Shown: positions 46,211-53,972 of the stretch, piece by piece
How the letters are laid out: each line of letters begins with the position of its first letter
Numbering within the stretch: the first letter of the stretch is position 1
Origin: SHZL01 sp963784425
GTDB taxonomy: Bacteria; Pseudomonadota; Gammaproteobacteria; Xanthomonadales; SZUA-36
Assembly (NCBI GenBank): GCA_963784425.1
Contig: CAWARM010000018.1
Coordinates: 68,681 to 132,680 of the forward strand
Length of the DNA: 64,000 nucleotides
Reading direction: 5' to 3'
Position numbers and translations under genes: made by a program
Notes under the pieces: generated by a model
The model's input: only the letters and a program-made list of their open reading frames with translations
Told to the model about the DNA's origin: nothing
The model's database searches: none

Positions 46211-47907
46211 TGCTTGTGCTGGTTTGCCTGCGCGCCGCGCAGCAACGATTGCGGCTGTCCGCAGCCAAGAATGCTTCCTTGGGCGGCCATGCGAGGTTTT
46301 CGAGGCTGCTGGCAAAGTGGGTGCGCACCTACCAGTACCAGGGTGATGAGGTGTATGGCTGCGACGGGGCGCCGCCGGAAATCAAGGTACAGCGCAAGGA
46401 AGGGCTTGAACAACTCTCACAAAGGCTTGCCGCCAGTTCTCCCAGGACCCGTGAATTGGGGTTGCAACTGGCAAGCGCGATTTCCGACCTGCAGTTCACC
46501 AACGCCTATCGCGTGCCGTTCCAGTTCCGCGACCTGGTGCGGGACAAACTGGCGGTCGGGGCCGTGGCAACAGCCACTTCGGGCACAAAAATTCAGGATC
46601 TCGACGGCAATTGGTCCTATGATGCGAGCGGCTCGTATGGCGTTAACCTGTTGGGGTACGATGCTTACAAGTCGTTCATGGATCGGGGTATCGCCCGGGT
46701 GCGCGAACTCGGGCCGGTGCTCGGGCCGTACCATCCTCTGGTGCTTGAAAACGCGGCCCTGTTGAGGCAGATATCCGGCCTGGAAGAAGTGTCATTCCAC
46801 ATGTCAGGGACCGAAGCGGTGATGCAGGCGGTGCGTCTGGCGAGGTTTCACACCGGCCGCTCCCAGTTGGTCCAGTTCTGCGGCGCCTACCACGGTTGGT
46901 GGGATGGAGTGCAGCCGGGCGTTGGAAATAGCCGGTCCTCCAGCGACATCTATACTCTCAAGGACATGAGCAAAGCGAGCCTGAAAGTGCTTGCCACCCG
47001 CAGCGACATTGCCTGCGTTCTGGTCAACCCCTTACAGGCTTTGCATCCCAATGCCGGGGCCAGCAGCGATGGCATGTTGATCAACGGCGAACGGCATGGC
47101 CAGTTTGACCGGACCGCTTACGCGGAATGGTTGGGCAAGCTTCGCAAGGTCTGTACGGAACGTTCCATCGTGCTGATATTTGATGAAGTATTCGTCGGCT
47201 TTCGTCTCGCGCCGGGCGGGGCGCAGGAATACTTTGGCGTGCGGGCAGACATGGTGACTTATGGCAAGACAGTAGGCGGCGGCTTTCCGGTGGGAGTGGT
47301 ATGCGGCAAAGCAAACCTGATGAAGCGCTACCGCGAAGACTACCCGCTGGATATCTGCTTTGCACGAGGTACATTCAACTCGCATCCCTATGTCATGGCC
47401 AGCATGAACGAATTCCTGCGCTACGCGACGGGCCAGGGGTTCAAAGCACACATGGCGGGCAACAACCAGCTATGGAATGGACGCGCCGCGCGCCTGAACG
47501 GGCTGCTCGAACGACGGCAAATCCCGGTGCGAGTGTGCAATCTTACCTCGATCTGGATGCTGACCTACCCGCAAGCCGGTCGTTACCACTGGATGTTTCA
47601 GTTTTACCTGCGTGCCGAGGGAATCGCACTCAGCTGGGTTGGAACCGGCCGGTTGATTTTCAGCCTCAACTACACCGACGAAGATTTTGATCAGGTAATG
47701 GTGAGAATTCTCAATGCAGGGGAAAAAATGAAGGCAGCCGGTTGGTGGTGGCACAACAACTCACTTTCCAACCGGGCCATCAAGCGCCAGGTGTTAAGAG
47801 AAATGCTCAGGGCAAGCTGGTCATCCAAAGGCAAAGTGAACAGAGGCAATACTGCCATAGCACCGCAAACAGCCTGCGTGCTGGGCAGCCCGGGCCCCGG
47901 GGAATAG
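46174..47907 (+). CDS. Membrane-anchored class III aminotransferase (glutamate-1-semialdehyde aminomutase-like)
   Basis: A 577-residue protein. An N-terminal hydrophobic anchor (MPSLALLLLVLVCLRAA) and a basic stretch precede a PLP-dependent class III aminotransferase core. The core shows VSFHMSGTEAVMQAVRLAR (phosphate-binding Gly/Thr), FCGAYHGWWDG (PLP-stacking Tyr/His), IVLIFDEVFVGFR (Asp that contacts the PLP nitrogen) and the Schiff-base Lys K365 in TYGKTVGGGFPVG. Related soluble enzymes make 5-aminolevulinate, but the membrane anchor, extra N-terminal ~130 residues and setting beside lipid genes argue for an amino-lipid or amino-sugar substrate. It converges with the Mpo1-like gene. Confidence 0.85.
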   Translation: MNLSWMPSLALLLLVLVCLRAAQQRLRLSAAKNASLGGHARFSRLLAKWVRTYQYQGDEVYGCDGAPPEIKVQRKEGLEQLSQRLAASSPRTRELGLQLASAISDLQFTNAYRVPFQFRDLVRDKLAVGAVATATSGTKIQDLDGNWSYDASGSYGVNLLGYDAYKSFMDRGIARVRELGPVLGPYHPLVLENAALLRQISGLEEVSFHMSGTEAVMQAVRLARFHTGRSQLVQFCGAYHGWWDGVQPGVGNSRSSSDIYTLKDMSKASLKVLATRSDIACVLVNPLQALHPNAGASSDGMLINGERHGQFDRTAYAEWLGKLRKVCTERSIVLIFDEVFVGFRLAPGGAQEYFGVRADMVTYGKTVGGGFPVGVVCGKANLMKRYREDYPLDICFARGTFNSHPYVMASMNEFLRYATGQGFKAHMAGNNQLWNGRAARLNGLLERRQIPVRVCNLTSIWMLTYPQAGRYHWMFQFYLRAEGIALSWVGTGRLIFSLNYTDEDFDQVMVRILNAGEKMKAAGWWWHNNSLSNRAIKRQVLREMLRASWSSKGKVNRGNTAIAPQTACVLGSPGPGE

Positions 47908-47934
47908 TTACCTCCCGCTCTTGAGCGCAAAGCG

Positions 47935-48642
47935 TCAGTTCGAAACCACCATGGAAACTGTCGGTTCATCTGGCTGCTGTTCGTCGGGCTGGTCCAGGCC
48001 ATGCTGGCGAACATCGATCATGGGGTCGATAAACTCGCCCTTCATCAGGTACAAAGGCGCCTTCATATACTGCCGGAAGTCATTGAACGGATCGGTCAGG
48101 ATTTTCGTGGCCCACACCAGTCCTGTCTGGGGATTGCGGATAAAGCACAAGTGGACGGTGCGGAACACCACGGCTCCGGCGCCGAGGGCAAGCCAGATTA
48201 TGGACAGGCTGCCCAGGTACTCCGTTCCGTTGGCATAAGGGTCCAGAATTCCGAACAAACCGGGACTCAACCAAAGGACCAGCGGCGATACCGCCCAAAT
48301 ACCGAGCAAAACCCGCTTGCGGTTTAGGTTGTAGCCAACCTTGATCTCTTCCTTGTGCTCATTGCTGGCCTGGTTAACGTAGTCATAGCTGTCAGGTTCA
48401 AAAAAGAAATGACCTATTTGGCGGGAACACATGGCGAGCAGCCAGCCCAGCAGTGCTGCCGCGCTGGGGCTGATCAGCAGCAGGCAATACATGACGATGA
48501 AACAGATCGAGCTCAGCAAATGCAGGGACTGGTTGACGCGGCTGTGATGATAATAACGGTGATCATCCCAACGCTGTTGCCTGAGTTCCTCCATAAACCC
48601 CAAGGATTTGGTTGCGGGATTTTTTTCGTTATGAGTCACCAT
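47935..48642 (-). CDS. Mpo1/DUF962-like membrane protein
   Basis: A 235-residue protein with about four hydrophobic segments. It has an N-terminal YYHHSRVNQSLHLLSS stretch and RQIGHFFFEPDSYD after the second helix, which resembles the His/Asn and QxxGHxxxE layout of Mpo1-like (DUF962) proteins. Yeast Mpo1 is an Fe-dependent dioxygenase of 2-hydroxy fatty acids. The match is by motif only and the protein is longer than typical. It follows psd on the same strand after 125 bp and could be the last gene of the lipid operon. Confidence 0.5.
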   Translation of the reverse strand: MVTHNEKNPATKSLGFMEELRQQRWDDHRYYHHSRVNQSLHLLSSICFIVMYCLLLISPSAAALLGWLLAMCSRQIGHFFFEPDSYDYVNQASNEHKEEIKVGYNLNRKRVLLGIWAVSPLVLWLSPGLFGILDPYANGTEYLGSLSIIWLALGAGAVVFRTVHLCFIRNPQTGLVWATKILTDPFNDFRQYMKAPLYLMKGEFIDPMIDVRQHGLDQPDEQQPDEPTVSMVVSN

Positions 48643-48767
48643 GATAAAGTCCTGTGTGAGTTGACGTTTGTTCAGATTAGTGCATGAATTGTGACGAATT
48701 GATTAGCCCTTCATTTCAGATCTGTTGCAGCATGGCGTGATTCGCCGGCACAGCTGTCATCATGGCC

Positions 48768-49616
48768 TCAGGCCCATGCGCATACTGGCTCCCTTTGCAC
48801 TGCGGGAACGAACTCAAAGTTCCGGGACGTAAACATGACTATGGTCGAGCCATGCTCGAAATAACCCATTTCATCGCCTTTTGCGAAATCCAGCGCACAT
48901 GGAATCCGGTTCGGACCCTGATAGCGCAAATGCAATCGCTCGCTAATTCCGCAAAGGTGCACGCTGGCCACCAGCACCGCAGCTACTGCGACCAGTGCGA
49001 TTGACTCCTGCGACGACAGCGCTGTCAGTTTTAGTACCGCGCGTTCATTACGGCAATACAGGCGTTCGATCACTTTGAGTGCTACGGGATTCACGTTCCA
49101 GGTATCACCGGAAATGTAAACTGCCTCGCTGACCCGCGCAGAGCAAGGCGCATGAAACCGGTGATACATGCTTGGCTTGAGGCGCAGCGTGATAAAACGT
49201 CCGTCCCGGTAGCGCCAGGCTTCTTCTTCATCCCCAAGGAGGTCAGAGATGAGATAGGGAAATCCCTTGGCCTGAAGCACTTCCACATCTTTGATGTCTC
49301 CAAACTCTCCAACAATTCCATCGCAAGGACTGACCAGGACTGCAGGGTCGGTAACCAGCGGCCGAACACCCGGCCGCAGTTCGCGGGTAAAGCAGTCGTG
49401 CAGGCTGGAGAAGCTGCTTTTCTTCGCTTCGTGCAGGCGCAAGTCATCCGCGAACAGTCGCCAGGTCGCGAGAGACAATTGGCTTACCAATGGATTTTCG
49501 ATCTTGCTGAACCAACCCATGAAGAGGCTCAGGCTGCGGCGCGGTATGCGGTTGCACAGCAGGAAATTGAGTTTTTCCGGCCACGACAGCCGGGACGTTG
49601 CACTTGCTATTTTCAC
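48768..49616 (-). CDS. psd: Phosphatidylserine decarboxylase proenzyme
   Basis: A 282-residue proenzyme. It carries FTRELRPGVRPL, the Asp of SPCDGIVGEFGDI, the YHRFHAPCSARV segment (catalytic His) and the self-cleavage site G-S-T in MGYFEHGSTIVMF, where Ser becomes the pyruvoyl group. It converts phosphatidylserine to phosphatidylethanolamine at the inner membrane. The start is GTG 49616, which overlaps the PAP2 stop as GTGA; the longer upstream frame runs antisense-like through the PAP2 gene. A psd in a Pho-type operon is unusual and may serve a different serine-containing lipid. Confidence 0.85.
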   Translation of the reverse strand: MKIASATSRLSWPEKLNFLLCNRIPRRSLSLFMGWFSKIENPLVSQLSLATWRLFADDLRLHEAKKSSFSSLHDCFTRELRPGVRPLVTDPAVLVSPCDGIVGEFGDIKDVEVLQAKGFPYLISDLLGDEEEAWRYRDGRFITLRLKPSMYHRFHAPCSARVSEAVYISGDTWNVNPVALKVIERLYCRNERAVLKLTALSSQESIALVAVAAVLVASVHLCGISERLHLRYQGPNRIPCALDFAKGDEMGYFEHGSTIVMFTSRNFEFVPAVQREPVCAWA

Positions 49617-50158
49617 AGTGCAATTACAGTCAGGCTGCTGCTCGCCAGAAACCAGCCCAGCAAGGCACCGGCCAACACATCGGACGGATAATGCAACCCA
49701 AGGATTACACGGGAGGCCGCCACACTGACGCAGAACGGCAGCATGATCAACGCAATGCCAGGGAAATAGTGTTGCAGCATAGTGAGGAACAGGATTGCCT
49801 GCAGCGTGTGGCCTGATGGGAAGCTGTACCTGTCGAGTGGCTTGGTCACAGCAGTGACGCCGGCGTGCGAAGCGAACGGCCGCTCGCGCACCAGTGAAGC
49901 TTTTACCAGGGCGTAAAAAGCGACCCCCAGCAGGGCGGTCGATGCCATGTGTGCGGTCGGCACAAAGGCTTGCCTTCCATAGACCAGGGGAAGTGCGGCG
50001 AGCAATGCATACCACAATAGACCGTCCCCCAGCCGGCTGACCAGCTTGAAATAGGCTCTTACAAAGCGAAAGCGCGACATCCTGTTACAGGGCAGGCAAA
50101 GCTTTGCTTCAAACGTATCCAGCCGGTCGAACCGCGCAGTTATCCGAAACGTACCCAT
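49613..50158 (-). CDS. PAP2-family lipid phosphatase
   Basis: A 181-residue membrane phosphatase with the three PAP2 motifs in order: KASLVRERPF (KX6RP), YSFPSGHT (PSGH) and SRVILGLHYPSDVLAG (SRX5HX3D). It would dephosphorylate a lipid phosphate such as phosphatidic acid to diacylglycerol, feeding the glycosyltransferase encoded upstream. It follows agt by 60 bp and overlaps psd by 4 bp. Confidence 0.87.
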   Translation of the reverse strand: MGTFRITARFDRLDTFEAKLCLPCNRMSRFRFVRAYFKLVSRLGDGLLWYALLAALPLVYGRQAFVPTAHMASTALLGVAFYALVKASLVRERPFASHAGVTAVTKPLDRYSFPSGHTLQAILFLTMLQHYFPGIALIMLPFCVSVAASRVILGLHYPSDVLAGALLGWFLASSSLTVIAL

Positions 50159-50218
50159 GGCATTCCCTCCAGTTCCGCATGCTTTACCGAGTCGGTTGGA
50201 TGCGCATTGAGCTGCACA

Positions 50219-51256
50219 TCAGACTGCCACCTTATTAAGCGTTGCAACGCTGGCGGCAAGTGCGCCATGCCGCTGATGCCGCAGGAATACGTGCGTTGAC
50301 CTTTGCCAGCTGTGCTCGCGAGCGAACTCGACACAAGCGTCTCCATCCACCCGCAGGGCGCGAAAAACCGCGGCGCGCAAATCCGTGTCCATTGCTCCGG
50401 TGCGACCCTCCATGACCAGGTCCATGGGACCGGGAACCGGGAACGCAGCCACGGGTACGCCGCAGGCCATCGCCTCCAGCATTGTCAGGCCCAATGTATC
50501 GGTGCGGCTGGGAAAGACAAAAACATCGGCCGCCGACAACATGCCAGCCAACTCCAATCCAAATTTTGGTCCAGTGAATATTGCTTTCGGGTAGAGCTTG
50601 CGTAGCCTGCCCAAGTCCGGGCCGCCACCAATGACTACCTTTGTGCCAGGGAGATCCAGCCACAGGAAGTCACCGATTCCCTTCTCTATAGCAACCCTTC
50701 CCATATACAGCGATATGGGCCGGCGCAGCGATAAAGCCTCTTTACCCCGCGGTTTGAAGCACTCGACATCCACAGCACCTGGCCATATGGCCAGGTTGTT
50801 GAATCCGTTTTCCTGCAGCAACAGTTTCTGAGTCCGGCTGCGCACCAGCGTGCGATGCGCCGCAGTGTGAAAGCGGCGCAGAAAGTGGTAGGACGTCTTG
50901 AGAGGAATTGGTGCGCGCATCCTGATGTATTCAGGAAAACGCGTGTGGTAAGACGACGCAAATGCGAATTGATTCTGCAAACACCAACTGCGGGCAGCAT
51001 GGCCGAGTGGCCCTTCGGTGGTGATATGGATAACGTCCGGCCTTCCATCCTCGAGCAGGCGAGCAACCTGTTTTCTAGGGAACAGGGAGAGTTCTATCTC
51101 GTGATAGCCCGGACAACGTATCCGCCTGAACCGGTCAGGCGTGATGGTGCTGACATCATGTCCGAATTCCTTCAGGCAACGGACCGTGTTGCGGATCGTG
51201 GTAACGACGCCATTAACCTGGGGCGCCCATGCATCTGTAACGATAGTGATTCTCAT
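50219..51256 (-). CDS. agt: Agt-like diacylglycerol glycosyltransferase (GT4)
   Basis: A 345-residue GT-B glycosyltransferase with start ITIVTDAWAPQVNGVVTTI, VIHITTEGPLGHAARSWC, SYHTRFPEYIRMRAP, PISLYMGRVAIEKGIGDFL and the EX7E motif in FPSRTDTLGLTMLEAMACGVP. These segments and its position after plcP match the glycosyltransferase (Agt) that makes monoglycosyl or glucuronosyl diacylglycerol when phosphate is scarce in Agrobacterium and marine bacteria. ATG 51256 overlaps the plcP stop as ATGA. The sugar donor is not predictable. Confidence 0.82.
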   Translation of the reverse strand: MRITIVTDAWAPQVNGVVTTIRNTVRCLKEFGHDVSTITPDRFRRIRCPGYHEIELSLFPRKQVARLLEDGRPDVIHITTEGPLGHAARSWCLQNQFAFASSYHTRFPEYIRMRAPIPLKTSYHFLRRFHTAAHRTLVRSRTQKLLLQENGFNNLAIWPGAVDVECFKPRGKEALSLRRPISLYMGRVAIEKGIGDFLWLDLPGTKVVIGGGPDLGRLRKLYPKAIFTGPKFGLELAGMLSAADVFVFPSRTDTLGLTMLEAMACGVPVAAFPVPGPMDLVMEGRTGAMDTDLRAAVFRALRVDGDACVEFAREHSWQRSTHVFLRHQRHGALAASVATLNKVAV

Positions 51257-52125
51257 GCAGCTTGTTCCTCTGCCAGTGATTCGAATTGTGGAATGTAGGT
51301 GGCTTTGAGGATGGTGGATCGTTCGCGCCACTGCATGAGCTCCATGCGCCCGTCGTCATGCTCCATCAGGGCCGTACAGCTCTCCACCCAGTCACCGCAG
51401 TTCATGTACGCGAGTGCTTCCGCAGTACTGATTTCTGCGCGGTGAATGTGCCCGCAAATAACAGCGTCCACGCGCTCCTTGTCGGCTGCCCTTAGGGCAG
51501 CTTCTTCAAAACGCGTGATATAGCGCACGGCGTTCTTTACGCGGTGCTTGAGGAACGCCACCAGCGACCAATAATCCTTGCCCAGCCATCGCCTGATAGC
51601 ATTGACCCAGGCATTGATTCGCAACAGGCCGTCGTATGTCCAGGTGCCGATCATGGACAGTAATGGTGAACAACGAATGGCGCTGTCAAACTGGTCGCCG
51701 TGTATCACCAGGAATCGCCGCCCGTCGGCGGACTCGTGTATCGCTTCCGCCTTAACCTCGATGTGACCAAATGCCAGGCCGCAGAAACGCCGCACTGCAT
51801 CGTCGTGGTTGCCTGGTATGTAAATTACCCGTGTGCCAGAGCGTGACATCTCCAGGATTTTCTGCACCACATCGCTGTGGCTTTCCGGCCAGAAGCGCCG
51901 GTTGCGCATGTATTGAAAATCGACAATGTCTCCTACCAGGTAGAGAAAGTCACAATCCACCTGGCCAAGAAAATCGCACAGGAATTCGGCACTGCAGCCC
52001 GGAAAGCCGAGATGGACATCGGAAATGAACACAGAGCGGAGTTGCAGTGGTTTTCTGTACAGCCCCTCACGAGTTTGCATTGCTGGCTGCGTGGCTCGCT
52101 TGGTCAACTCGGCAACGAAGTTCAT
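51253..52125 (-). CDS. plcP: PlcP-like phospholipase C (metallophosphoesterase)
   Basis: A 290-residue calcineurin-type phosphoesterase of the UDP-2,3-diacylglucosamine hydrolase-like group. The metal site is complete: D36-V-H38 (FISDVHLG), G65-D66 (YLVGDIVDF), N106-H107 (IPGNHDDA), HGDQFD and CGHIHRAEIS. It has no signal peptide. Paired with an agt-like gene and preceded by Pho-type repeats, it is best read as PlcP, which cleaves membrane phospholipid to diacylglycerol and a phosphate head group under phosphate limitation, rather than LpxH. ATG 52125 has a strong GGGGAGG site and is preferred over a TTG at 52149. Confidence 0.82.
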   Translation of the reverse strand: MNFVAELTKRATQPAMQTREGLYRKPLQLRSVFISDVHLGFPGCSAEFLCDFLGQVDCDFLYLVGDIVDFQYMRNRRFWPESHSDVVQKILEMSRSGTRVIYIPGNHDDAVRRFCGLAFGHIEVKAEAIHESADGRRFLVIHGDQFDSAIRCSPLLSMIGTWTYDGLLRINAWVNAIRRWLGKDYWSLVAFLKHRVKNAVRYITRFEEAALRAADKERVDAVICGHIHRAEISTAEALAYMNCGDWVESCTALMEHDDGRMELMQWRERSTILKATYIPQFESLAEEQAA

Positions 52126-52144
52126 GCTGCGCACCTCCCCGATT

Positions 52145-52159
52145 TTCAAGCAGCTTGAA
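52145..52159. promoter_or_regulatory. 15-bp perfect palindrome upstream of plcP
   Basis: TTCAAGC A GCTTGAA is a perfect odd palindrome, 20-34 bp upstream of the plcP start and directly downstream of the Pho-box array. The position fits an operator near the transcription start, or a 5' leader structure. No protein is implied. Confidence 0.35.
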
Positions 52160-52167
52160 GCAAGTGC

Positions 52168-52207
52168 GTGACAGGACTGTGAATACTGGATGACAATTTC
52201 GTGAATA
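52168..52207 (-). promoter_or_regulatory. Pho-box array, four 7-bp units at 11-bp spacing
   Basis: On the coding (minus) strand the site reads TATTCAC-GAAA-TTGTCAT-CCAG-TATTCAC-AGTC-CTGTCAC, i.e. four 7-mers each exactly 11 bp from the next. PhoB binds 11-bp direct repeats with 7-bp cores close to CTGTCAT. Two units (TTGTCAT, CTGTCAC) fit six or seven positions, and the alternating TATTCAC fits less well. The site ends 43 bp ahead of the plcP ATG, the right place for PhoB activation. Confidence 0.75.
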
Positions 52208-52228
52208 AAAAAGGGGCATGAAGCCCCT
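52207..52228 (-). terminator. Rho-independent terminator
   Basis: Stem AGGGGC/GCCCCT (52212-52217 with 52223-52228) around a 5-base loop, with six Ts following on the minus strand (52207-52212). It would stop transcripts coming from the APC permease gene just before the plcP promoter, and it abuts the Pho-box array. Confidence 0.65.
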
Positions 52229-52519
52229 AAAACCGCTTGGCATGGCTTCCCCGCCGCAACCTGACTTTCAATTTTTCCTTGAGCAGCTGGAGCGATGGCC
52301 AGCTATGTTGTGTTGGCGATCGGTGTCTTCTTCAGGTTCGTACAATGACTTCTGAGGGTTGACTCTGGCCTCGTGACCCGTGAACAGAGGCCAAGTGAAA
52401 CGTGACGCGCGCGTGGCACATTAGCGAAGAGTTGCTTGCAGTTTGGCGTCGGATTCGTGACTAGCCACGAGGAGTTTCACGCGGGTTAACCGCGATGGCT
52501 CAAGTCCGGGTTGAACAGG
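52229..52519. other. Non-coding gap with one hairpin
   Basis: No credible gene in these ~290 bp downstream of the APC permease. A 7-bp hairpin (TGGCCTC 52366-52372, GAGGCCA 52387-52393, 14-base loop) is the only clear structure; no T-run follows it on either strand. A small RNA cannot be excluded. Confidence 0.3.
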
Positions 52520-53914
52520 TCAGGTACGAGAGGAGAGGGGCTGACCATTCCCACGGCGCCAGCGACCCAAAAACAATGGCACAAAACCAATCAGAATACC
52601 GCCAATTCCCATGATATTGGTGATCCAGTCAAAAGTCGGAATGCTGTACAGCGCGATGAATACCATGAAAAGTGCTGCCAGCAAAGGCCAAAGCACATAG
52701 GAGACGGCGTTGTAGGTCCCCTTACCTAACTTGTCCCGGAAGTGCCAGGCACAGGCAAATCCCGCCAGGCTCATATAAAAACAGATTTGAAATCCTATCG
52801 CGAGTATGGAGCTCTGCAGGATTTTCTGCACGGACGGCATGTACGACGCGCTGAACAGCAACAGGATGCCCAGGAACCAGATGACAAATGTCGCCACCCA
52901 GGGCGTTTGCCACTCCGGGTGAATCGTGGCATAGCGTGAGTGCAGCATGTCGTCGCGCGCCATGGCAAACATGCTGCGGCTGAATTGCAGGATTTGCGTC
53001 TCAATCGTGCCAACGGTACTTAGGATGGTGGAGAGCACCGCGAGGTAACTCCAGGGTTTCGGAAACAGCTTGTTGGCTATCGCGTACAGGACATTGGTAT
53101 TGGCCTTGGCAATTTCTTCATCGGTCAATACGATCAGCACCACGATCATCATGATGATGAAAAACAAAATCAAATTGACCATGGCCCAAAAAGCTCCTTT
53201 GGCCGCCGGGTGCCGCGAGCCTTCCGCGCCCGTTTTGGTTTCTTCACTCAGGTTCATGGTGACGTCCCAGCCCCAGTAAAAGAAAATGGCGGTCAAGGCG
53301 CCCGTCGCAAACAATTGCGGCGTGAATGCAAAGGGTGAAAACCAGATAAACGAAGGTGTGTGCGCCGGATTACCTCCATATTCAATAAAAGCTGCAATTA
53401 TCAACGCCAGGACCACGATGGTTTCTATTCCGGTCAGGATCATTTGCGCATAGCTTGCGTGCTTGATGCCCTTGGTCACGACGATGGTTACCAGGGTCAG
53501 CCAGATGGCGGCGGTAAACGTAACCCAGATAGTGCTTTCGACCGCATCAGGTGCAATCAAGGCCAAAGTTGACGTGGCGGCCGGTATCGTTGCCGAGACC
53601 ATGAAAAAAATCGATGCGACCAGCAGGCCCCAACCGGTGAAGAACCCCCATTTTTCACCAAAGACATGGCCGACCCAGGCATAAGCCGCGCCCGCATGGG
53701 GTGTTATTTGGCTGAGATGGATAAAGGCCAGCATGATGCCGAACATGATCACGCCGCAGTAAAGAATACTGCCCACCGACAGCACTCCGACCGAGGCCAC
53801 GATGGCTGCCGTGGTTACCGCTACGCTAAAGGCCGGCGCAGTCCCGGCAATGCCCATGACTGCTGATTCGAAGGTGCCGAGCGCTCCATGGGCTAAGTTT
53901 TTCTTTTCAGACAT
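52520..53914 (-). CDS. APC-family amino acid/amine permease
   Basis: A 464-residue permease with 12 predicted helices. The N-terminal GALGTFESAVMGIAGTAPAFSV segment holds the Gly-rich substrate loop of the APC superfamily, followed by ITPHAGAAYAWVGHVFGEKWGF and WDVTMNLSEETKTGAEGSRHP. It probably takes up an amino acid or amine with protons; the substrate is not evident. It is 58 bp downstream of the MHS carrier on the same strand, so the two may be cotranscribed. Confidence 0.87.
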   Translation of the reverse strand: MSEKKNLAHGALGTFESAVMGIAGTAPAFSVAVTTAAIVASVGVLSVGSILYCGVIMFGIMLAFIHLSQITPHAGAAYAWVGHVFGEKWGFFTGWGLLVASIFFMVSATIPAATSTLALIAPDAVESTIWVTFTAAIWLTLVTIVVTKGIKHASYAQMILTGIETIVVLALIIAAFIEYGGNPAHTPSFIWFSPFAFTPQLFATGALTAIFFYWGWDVTMNLSEETKTGAEGSRHPAAKGAFWAMVNLILFFIIMMIVVLIVLTDEEIAKANTNVLYAIANKLFPKPWSYLAVLSTILSTVGTIETQILQFSRSMFAMARDDMLHSRYATIHPEWQTPWVATFVIWFLGILLLFSASYMPSVQKILQSSILAIGFQICFYMSLAGFACAWHFRDKLGKGTYNAVSYVLWPLLAALFMVFIALYSIPTFDWITNIMGIGGILIGFVPLFLGRWRRGNGQPLSSRT

Positions 53915-53972
53915 GTGTTGTCTTCATTTTTTTTCTCTCCAGGTGAGTCAATTAATACCGGATAAATGCCTG

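Noticed and set aside
48643..48760. Pho-like repeats upstream of the Mpo1-like gene (TCGTCAC, CATGCAC and CTGAACA on the coding strand)
   Set aside because: Spacing is near 11 bp, but each unit matches the core in only four or five of seven positions, which is close to chance.
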